Assembly (NCBI GenBank): GCA_007570785.1 | Contig: ML660213.1 | Span: forward strand, 2,608,860-2,672,859 | Direction: 5' to 3' | Source of the DNA: Antilocapra americana | Lineage: Eukaryota; Chordata; Mammalia; Artiodactyla; Antilocapridae | DNA length: 64,000 nt | Shown here: positions 56,745 through 64,000 of the stretch, in pieces | How positions within the stretch are numbered: position 1 is the first letter of the stretch | Layout: each line of letters opens with the position of its first letter | Notes under the pieces: generated by a model | Seen by the model: only the letters and a program-made list of their open reading frames with translations | Told to the model about the DNA's origin: nothing | Databases searched by the model: none | Translations under genes and position numbers: made by a program

Positions 56745-56930
56745 TGGGCTTCCCTGGTGGCTCAGCTGGTAAAGAATCCCCCTGCAATGTAGGAGACCTG
56801 GGTTTGATCCTCCCCTAGAGAAGGGAATGGCTAACCACTCCAGTGTTCTGGCCGGGAGAATTCCATGGACTGTATAATTCCATGGGGTCACAAAGAGTTG
56901 GACACAACTGAGTGACTTTCACTTTCACTG
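56745..56930 (+). mobile_element. Bov-tA SINE
   Basis: Forward Bov-tA ('ggcttccctggtggctcagc' to 'caactgagtgactttcactt') with a short internal deletion after 'gggtttgatcc'. Confidence 0.92.
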
Positions 56931-56935
56931 CAGCT

Positions 56936-57970
56936 CAAGAGAACCCTGATTCATGGTTTGGTTAAGACATGACTTACAAGGGAAGTCGGGCACAGCTCGG
57001 CAGGTAGCCATCCATTCTGTGCTAGCAAGGTGCTCACTGCCCAGGAACCCCATTAGGAAAAAGGGCCACATGAATATTTGAACTGAAAGCCATCACAAAG
57101 AGACACCAGGGCAGTTATGGCTAAGATGCTATCAATATCTGTGCTCAGAGCATCAGAGGCCAGCAAAGTCCTCTGTCACAAACTCCACTTCTCTCTCCAA
57201 CCCACAGTATCTTTAAAGCAGGAGGCAGATGGACTCCCTGCCTGGAGATGTGGCACCAACCCAACTGTCACCCAGGACTCCAGTTAAGTGGTACGTGATG
57301 CGCTTACAAAAGAAGCCAGCTGGAGAGACCAGCCTGGCCATTTTACTACTTGTAAATGGCTTATTTGTGGGAAGACTTGCATCTTCATCTATCCATTAAC
57401 AAGAAAGCACTATTAATCTGAGAAGCAAAAGTTCTATGGACTTGACAGTGTATATATCCAGAAAACTTGGAAGACATAAACCCTGGCTGAAGAGTGCTTT
57501 ATCACCTCATGTGCCAGATGTTAGCTAACGTATACACATGTGGGGGTTTTCTTCTTTGACCTGATGGAATGTCATAAAAGGTCGTGAACTAAACTGGAAT
57601 CCAGGGTTTATAGCTGTGAAATATGCATTATCAAAAGCCACGCTTGTGAACAAACATGAGGGATGATTCATCCTTCTTTCTTTTTGCCTGGAAGGAAATA
57701 AAATTATCTGGTCCTCAATTCATGATGACCAGGCAGTCAAACAGACCATCTTAGTTACTTCACAGCTTAGACAAGGATGCAAAATAAACAGATGAGAAGA
57801 AAGAAAAAAATTCTTTTCTTTTTAAAAAAAAATTTGTTTCCATGCATCTTTTCAACACTGTTCTAACAAAAGGCCCTATTAACACATATAGCTGTGTTTT
57901 GTTCTTTTGTCCTGCTTTTCCTGAGTTACAGGAAATTTTTTTTTCTCCCAACAACAACATGAAAAGCAGG
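56936..57970. other. Unique noncoding stretch
   Basis: About 1 kb; nothing recognised apart from short A/T runs near 57810-57835. Opposite-strand frames around 57760-57960 have no domain. Confidence 0.42.
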
Positions 57971-58530
57971 GAGTTTCAAAATTGTGGTTTTATTAATGAA
58001 TGGAAGATCACCTTTCCTCAACAGGGCTTTACAAGATATTCCATCAGCAGAAGTGTGAGGCAGGTCGGAGAGACCAACTTTTCCAAGGTATTAAATTAAA
58101 AGATGTTGAATTAAGTTAAATGCCCCACATTGAATTGACATTTCCCCCTTTTTAAATGCAAGCTAAGATTGATGAAAAATACCACTTATCTACATTAAGG
58201 GTCAAAATCTCTAGCAAAAGGAGCTTCTGGTTCAACATGTCAGAGCAGAGTCATTCTTCCATAATCCAGGGACCAGGACGCGGATCACATTCTGATGATC
58301 CAATTAATGGTCGGATACTTTGCAATCATCTAGCAAGCAAGGCCCCTAACAGATTGTGGGGCTGTAACATCAATTTCTTAAGTGCATTTAAAGGATTACA
58401 AATGTTAGTCCTGGCTTGAGATTGAAACACCTATTGAGGTGCTCTGAACCACATTACTGTAATTGGGTACCTTGAATTAATGCCATTTTTTCTGATGGGT
58501 GAGTTGAATACATTGGAATTAAGAGTTCTT
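57971..58530. promoter_or_regulatory. Candidate conserved noncoding block
   Basis: Repeat-free, mixed-composition 560 bases. Several homeodomain-type cores: CAATTAATGG at 58301-58310 and 'ccttgaattaatgcc' near 58469. Frame 58156-58419 has no domain. Conservation inferred. Confidence 0.4.
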
Positions 58531-59293
58531 TCAGCAGTATGTCACTTTCCCATTCTTTCTTCCTTTTTTTTTTTGTTTCCTTGGAACATAAATCCGAATT
58601 GAAATAACTCTTTTTTTAATCCAGATAGCTTTAATTACAGCCCTCAGGAATCCAAGTATTGTCCTAATTTTACCTCATGCGATGTTTGGGTGCTTTCTCC
58701 CTTGGCCTGTTATCTTAATAGGCAGTGCTTAGGAGATGAAAATACACTTCTTTTCTTAACAAGGGAATGAGGGGAGGGGAAAAGGGAGTGAAAGAATCCT
58801 TCTTCCTCTCTTTCCTTCCAGCCAGATGAAACTCTTTAAGAACACAGAGGATAATACCAAAGAGCAATTTTGGGTTTTGGGGTTTTTTGTTTTTGTTTTG
58901 CATTTTGTCATGTTTCCTTCCTAACTGTACAAACACATTCTTTCCCCCACAAACCATCAGGAGATGATACGGCTGGAAAGAATCTCACAAGTCATTTCAG
59001 TCCAGGCTGCTTTGTCAGCAGAGCAGTTTTCATTATTCTTCAGCATAGGGTCTTTCTCTCCAAGCTAGGCATGTCAAGGTCGAGGATTCTAGAATGTGAC
59101 GAAGTGGTACATAGCTGCCCTAAGTGAACTGGTTCTTCATTCGTAGCCTTTTATCAAACTGTGGGGCTGAAGGGTCCACATACAGACACTGGGAATCTGG
59201 TTGGCAGGAGACACGCTCCGCCCACTAAAGCTCCAGAAGACAACAATGTTTGGGGAACGAAAAGATGACAGTTCCCTTCTTGCCTCCTTCTTC
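58531..59293. other. Unique noncoding stretch
   Basis: About 760 bases with T-rich runs near 58565 and 58605. Frames at 58715-58957 and 58870-59127 overlap on opposite strands without a domain. Confidence 0.42.
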
Positions 59294-59300
59294 AGCTCTT

Positions 59301-59527
59301 GTGTGTGTGTGTGTGTGCACGTCGCTCCGTTGTGTCTGATTCTGTGTGACGCTCTGGGCTGTAGCCTCCCAGGTTCCTCTGTCCACGGGATTCTCCAAGG
59401 CATGAATTCTGGAGTGAGTTGCCATGCCTTCAAGGCCCTAGGGAATCTATCTTCCTGACCCAGGGAGCAAACCCGCATCTCTTGTTGTGTATTGGCAGGC
59501 GGGTTCTTTACCACTAGCGCCATCTGT
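59301..59527 (-). mobile_element. Bov-tA SINE
   Basis: Antisense Bov-tA preceded by about eight GT units. 'gtcgctccgttgtgtctgat' to 'ctttaccactagcgccatct'. A 7-bp duplication (agctctt) at 59294-59300 and 59528-59534. Confidence 0.9.
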
Positions 59528-59534
59528 AGCTCTT

Positions 59535-59839
59535 AGATATTTTTAAATATCATAAATAAATGCTATTCCAGTGTTGAAATAGGACAGCATTTCTCAACCT
59601 CAGCACCACTGAGATTTGGGGCCAGGTCATTTCGTGCTGTAGGGGCTTCCCTGTGCATTGTGGAAGGTTTAGCAGCCTCCTCAGCCTCTATCCAATAGAT
59701 ACCAGCAGTAGCTGCCCAGCTGTGACAACCAAAAATGTCTCCAAAAGTTGCCAAATGCCCCGTGGGAGGCAAAATCACCCCAACTGAGAAACACTGCATG
59801 AGAGGGACGTAGCAACCAGAAGCACACCCTGCACTTGGT
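59535..59839. other. Unique or old repeat-derived stretch
   Basis: About 300 bases between two Bov-tA copies. 'ggacagcatttctcaacctc' followed by 'cagcaccactgagatttggg' may be an old repeat (a MER-type sequence), but I cannot name it. Confidence 0.35.
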
Positions 59840-59850
59840 CTGTCAAATAC

Positions 59851-60065
59851 GGGCTTCCTTGCTGGCTCAGGCAGTAAAGAGTCTGCCTGCATTGCAGGAG
59901 ACCTGGCCTCAGTCCCTGGGTTGGGAAGATCCCCTGGAGGAAGGCATGGCAGCCCACTCCAGTATTCTTGCCTGGAGAATCCCATTGACAGAGGAGCCTG
60001 GCAGACTACGGTCCGTAGGTTTGCAAACAGTCAGACAGGACTGAGCAACTAACATGTCCACTTTT
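59851..60065 (+). mobile_element. Bov-tA SINE
   Basis: Forward Bov-tA ('gggcttccttgctggctcag' to 'gactgagcaactaacatgtc'). An 11-bp duplication with two mismatches (ctgtcaaatac 59840-59850, ctgccaaatat 60066-60076). Confidence 0.92.
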
Positions 60066-60076
60066 CTGCCAAATAT

Positions 60077-60921
60077 GGTTCTAGCTGGGATTAAAAAAAA
60101 AAAAAAAAAAGCAGCAACACACAGAGCCCTTTTGAAAAGGGCTACCTTGAGGACCCAGGCCTCCAAGAACAGGTGAACTGTTTCTCTACCTGTGGGCTAG
60201 AGTAGTTGGCTTCTTGGGTTCAGTAGTTCTTACAAAGCTAGATAGGAGGAGTTTCTCTGAATTTTTTTTTTTTACTCATTAGATTGCCCTGCTCAAAATG
60301 ATTTACACACAGATAATTAAACTTAAGCCCCAAGGACTAGTTAACTGTTTAGCAGTGTATACATTTCATAAAACCATTTCCATACATCTAGTTTTAAATT
60401 CATTAACCAAAATTAATAGCTATGTAGCGCTCTCCATCGCGCAGCAGGTTGCTCTGGGATGCTGGCTAAATTACCCCTTTCTATCACTCCGCCAGCGATC
60501 TCAGAGACAGCTAAACTTTGCTGCGCTGGAAATGTTGCCTACCAATTTACAGCAAAGCTCATATTTACTATATTTACTGTGAATCATTGACTGAACTTCA
60601 GAAAATATTTGTCTCTGTTTGGTGTGCCTCTGGAACATTCCATCAGCTTTAAGGCACAGTGCATGCACTTTTTGCAGCCTTGGAAAATTGACTGAGAAGC
60701 ATTTAATAGACAATATTAGCTTTGAATATGTATTAGGAATGTATTTTTTTCCTCATATATCTTTCATCTTAAAGTCCCCTAAATGTGCTTAAATATCTTG
60801 TGTTTGTTTTTACCTATGATCCACTCATTATCTCTTTATTTCTGAATACCAGTATAATAAGACAAATTAGACAGTAAATCTCTTCTCTATAAACTTATTC
60901 TGACCTTTCTATGCATTTTAG
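60077..60921. promoter_or_regulatory. Candidate conserved noncoding block
   Basis: 60290-60720 is repeat-free and mixed in composition. TAATTAA at 60314-60320 and 'aaaattaatagc' near 60409-60420 sit beside a short CpG-bearing patch (60425-60500: tagcgc, atcgcgcag, ctccgcc, gcgatc) unusual for AT-rich surroundings. Frames at 60298-60582 (plus) and 60501-60713 (minus) have no domain. Confidence 0.42.
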
Positions 60922-60935
60922 GATTTTTGGTGATT

Positions 60936-61058
60936 AAAAAAAAAAAAAATTTGGCTGCCCCCGGGCATGTGGGCCCTTAGTTTTCCAACCAGGAAGAGAA
61001 CCTGTACCCTTGCATTGGAAAGTGGAGTCTTAACCACTGCATCATCATGGAAATCCCT
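60936..61058 (-). mobile_element. CHR-type SINE, truncated, antisense
   Basis: An A run followed by 'ggcatgtgggcccttagttt' and 'gtcttaaccactgcatcatc'. A 14-bp duplication with one mismatch (gatttttggtgatt 60922-60935, gatttttggtaatt 61059-61072). Confidence 0.9.
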
Positions 61059-61072
61059 GATTTTTGGTAATT

Positions 61073-62819
61073 TAAAGCATACTTTCTATTAAAAATAATC
61101 TTCATATTCTGCTTCAATCATATTTCACCAGTATTTACAGTGTTCACGTTTGAAAGAGAGTCAGGGTGAACTAATTCATTGTTTACACTCAGAATCCTAG
61201 GTGGCCCAGTCCCACAAAGGTACAGTACAAAGCACGGTATCGTTCGTTCTTAGCACTTATCTTAATCTTAATAACTAGCCAGACAAGCGACTCCAGAGTC
61301 TGGGGCTTATCAACTGGAATTCGTCACATGAACCCAAGAGAAGACAAGAAATACATTATATAACCACGCCATACAAATCGTTATCTTTCGACATTTAAAG
61401 GTATGTGTTCAAAAGCCTATAGGAGACCTTCATTTATTTATTTATTTATCCTCTGCCAAACCCAAATTCCACTTGTTTGTATTAAATTGGATAGCACGCA
61501 AACAGAAATGCTCTTGTTGGGTGTTATCTGCAAACAGTATTTACTCCCAGGAGATCAAAAGGATTCTTCCTGCTTCATTTCAGCACTGGCTATCAGGAAC
61601 AATCTGCTTGAAAACCTAGCTTTGATACTGATTATTTGGGAAACCGATTAAAAAGGAAATAAAAAGGCCCGTGTTCCTTAACCATTCAGAAATGCCAACG
61701 GCTTTAGTTGAATTTTCAGTGTCTTCCCCATTAGAAGGCTGTCTGGACTCCTTCAGTAGAGGCTTGCACAAACAGCAATGTTAAGCCAGCCACACTACAG
61801 TTTTCCCAGATCATGTCCTGAGTTAAAAATAGGATGTGACTCTTAACTGTACCACATTGAAGATATCTTCTTCAAGAGCGGCAAGAAGCTTATTTAGTTT
61901 CTTTTGGGACAGATGATTTATTATGAATCTTTCTAATTATACCTTCAAAATTTTTACTCTAAATGAATTGAGGCTCTAAGAGATGTAATACACTTGTTTT
62001 TGCATCTTACAAGATGTACTTAAGTTACAGAACATTTTATTATGTCTATAATGAACTAAATATATTTTACCAAGATTTCAAAACAAATATATGTTTAAAA
62101 ATGTATGTTTAAAATGTAGATGGCTAAATAATCAGCACCTTCAAAATAAATAATTTCTTTAAAATCACCCTTTTGGCAATTTTTTTCCAAATAGAATGAA
62201 TTGTGAAACTACTTAACAGCTGCGTTTTAGCTTTTTACCTATACTGTAAACTCGAATATACGTTTCAATAAATGCTACCTTATTACCTTTCCTCCTTTTC
62301 AGGAGAAAATATTAACTCATTAGTTATTTTAAGAAATCTTAACATTAAGACTGTATCACTTTTGGTGAGAGTGGGGTAAGTTCATTAATATCTGCATTCT
62401 TAAAAGAGATATAGTTGCTACTCACTTATCATGAGTAGTTTCAAAACAAAGACCTCATATCAAATTGCATTAGGTCTGGAAACAGGCTGACAATAAGAGT
62501 TGGTGATCAGACATATGTGTGTATAACTTTGGTCTGATAATTATATAATTTACTGGGTTCATATCTCCTATCAATCACTGAAGGTCCATTTTTGTGACAT
62601 TTCAACACATGCAAAATGAAAAGTAGCAGAAATATGAAAAGAGTATAATATGTATCATTTTCCCTAGAGATTATACACTCCTATAATCTGTAATAAATAG
62701 CCTGCTATTTTCCAAAGTGGGAATGAGAAAAGCTGATGGTATTGATTATAGGTTTTGCACTTCTCACTGATTCTATTGATAAAGAGTTTACCAAAAAAGA
62801 AAGAGTCAGAATCTAAAAG
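61073..62819. other. Unique AT-rich noncoding stretch
   Basis: 1.75 kb without a recognised repeat. 61380-61680 is more mixed in composition and could be conserved. A plus frame at 61403-61651 has no domain. Confidence 0.42.
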
Positions 62820-62935
62820 AGAGTGGGTATATGTATATGTAAAACTGATTCACATGATTGTACACCTGAAACCAACACAATATTATAAATGAAGTATATA
62901 CCAATAAAAGTTTAAAATAAATGAATAAATAAAAA
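62820..62935 (+). mobile_element. L1 LINE 3' end, first of two
   Basis: 'aaactgattcacatgattgt', 'cacctgaaaccaacacaata' and 'ataccaataaaagtttaaaa' are an L1 3' terminus with an A-rich tail. Confidence 0.8.
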
Positions 62936-62939
62936 TAAA

Positions 62940-63125
62940 ACAGATAACCAAAAAGGACCTAATGTATAGCCACAAGATCTGCTTAATATTCTGTAATAAC
63001 CCAAATGGGAGAAAAATATGAAACAGGATAGATAGATGTATATGACAGACTGAATCACTTTGCTGTACACGTGAAACTAACACATTGTTAATCAACTATG
63101 TTTCAATATAAAATAAAACTTTAAA
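62940..63125 (+). mobile_element. L1 LINE 3' end, second of two
   Basis: 'agataaccaaaaaggaccta', 'gactgaatcactttgctgta' and 'atcaactatgtttcaatata' are a second, different-length L1 3' terminus directly after the first. Confidence 0.8.
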
Positions 63126-63225
63126 AAAAGCTGATTATAATGAGTGAGCACTATTTGTATGTTAAAAAAAGATGATTTTAAAAAGGGTCAAAATGATCTA
63201 TGGAAATATCACTTTATCATTTTGT
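63126..63225. other. Short unique stretch
   Basis: 100 bases; nothing recognised. Confidence 0.4.
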
Positions 63226-63236
63226 TAATATCTAAG

Positions 63237-63443
63237 AGGGCCTTCCCAGAGGCTCAGTGGTGAAGAATCAACTGGCAATGCAGGAGACCCAAGTTCGATC
63301 CCTGGGCTGGGAAGATCCCCTGGAGAAGGAAATGGAGACCCACTCCAATTTTCTTGCCTGGAGAATTCCATGGACAGAGCAGTCTGGTGGGCTATAGTCC
63401 ATATGGTTTCAAACAGTCAGACAGGATTGAGCAACTGAACACA
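63237..63443 (+). mobile_element. Bov-tA SINE
   Basis: Forward Bov-tA ('ggccttcccagaggctcagt' to 'gattgagcaactgaacacat'). A perfect 11-bp duplication (taatatctaag) at 63226-63236 and 63444-63454. Confidence 0.95.
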
Positions 63444-63454
63444 TAATATCTAAG

Positions 63455-63623
63455 TGCTTAGATATCACTGTATTTTATCAAGGCTAAAATAGGAAATGCT
63501 GATGGATGTTTTACCTTGTCTTGAAAAGTGACCTTCTAGAAATCTGTATACGAACATAAAGAAATATCGCAGTGGTAATGTGCATGTATTTAGAGGCATA
63601 GTTTACTTAAATAATATGTGTCG
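63455..63623. other. Short unique stretch
   Basis: About 170 bases; nothing recognised. Confidence 0.4.
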
Positions 63624-63912
63624 GGCTTCCCTGGTGGATCAGTGGTAAAGAATCAGCCTGCCAATGCAGGAGACCCAGGTTTGATCCCCGGTCTGGGAAG
63701 ATCTACGTGACACAGAGCAGCTAAGCCTGGGAGCTGCAATTACTGGGCCCTGGTGCTGCAGCTACTGAAGACTGTGTGCCCTGGAGCCCATGCTCCACAG
63801 CAAGAGAAGCCACTGCAATGAGAAGCCCGCCCACCACACCTAGACAGCAGCCCCTGCTCAGTGCAACTAGAGAAAAGCCCACGCAGCAAGAAGACCCAGC
63901 ACATCCAAAACC
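63624..63912 (+). mobile_element. CHR-type SINE, near full length
   Basis: 'gggcttccctggtggatcag' head and the '...cactgcaatgagaagcccgc...' body, ending 'gacccagcacatccaaaacc' directly before a TG run. Confidence 0.9.
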
Positions 63913-63935
63913 ATGTGTGTGTGTGTGTGTGTGTA
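63913..63935. repeat. TG microsatellite
   Basis: About ten TG units at the 3' end of a CHR SINE; a common place for tails to become microsatellites. Confidence 0.9.
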
Positions 63936-64000
63936 AAATTCTCTCCACCAATGTGATATTTTGCTTTTACTGAATGAAATTTATACTTGATCAAATATTG

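Noticed and set aside
1..64000. Endogenous retrovirus or LTR element
   Set aside because: I looked for paired LTRs, a primer-binding site and gag/pol signatures and recognised none; all RT signal is BovB or L1.

Overview
This window looks like ruminant (pecoran artiodactyl) nuclear DNA. The diagnostic signals are many Bov-tA SINEs, whose forward copies open with a variant of ggcttccctggtggctcag, BovB (RTE-type) LINE fragments on both strands, CHR-type tRNA-derived SINEs, and young ruminant L1 3' ends. Older mammalian elements (MIR, L2, L1M and a Tigger-like DNA transposon) lie underneath. I could not identify the species or the chromosome.

I found no convincing protein-coding exon, rRNA, tRNA or CRISPR array. 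Every long open frame I checked is a retroelement fragment, the antisense of one, simple sequence, or a short open stretch without a recognisable domain. The window is therefore intergenic or deep intronic; the sequence alone cannot say which. The only recognisable protein signature is decayed BovB reverse transcriptase, best kept at about 50.14-51.59 kb on the plus strand and also present at 8.25-10.0 kb on the minus strand.

Layout: 0-11.8 kb is repeat-rich, with an L1 inside an L2, a BovB inside an L1 tail, and an old antisense L1 carrying a CHR SINE. 11.8-16.0 kb is about 4.2 kb almost free of interspersed repeats and contains several candidate conserved noncoding segments. 16-25.2 kb is again SINE/L1-rich and ends in a self-complementary TA-rich array. 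25.2-30.5 kb is mostly unique, holding a few MIRs and one SINE plus a stretch open on both strands near 28 kb. 30.5-44.7 kb is dense in nested SINE, LINE and MIR insertions, including a Tigger-like element with two later insertions. 44.7-47.6 kb is repeat-free and regulatory-looking. 48-53 kb holds the large BovB copy. 53.3-53.4 kb is a CA microsatellite containing a 10-N gap. 54.9-64 kb alternates unique blocks, two of which look regulatory, with young SINEs and L1 tails.

Many insertions have visible target-site duplications (TSDs), so a relative insertion order can be read. Repeat family names come from recalled consensus features, not a database search. Conservation of the 'candidate conserved' blocks is inferred from composition, motif clustering and absence of repeats, and was not measured. 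I did not find a new biological system here. The most useful leads are the regulatory-looking repeat-free blocks, the BovB copy, the nested insertion sites and the structured or quadruplex-prone sequences.
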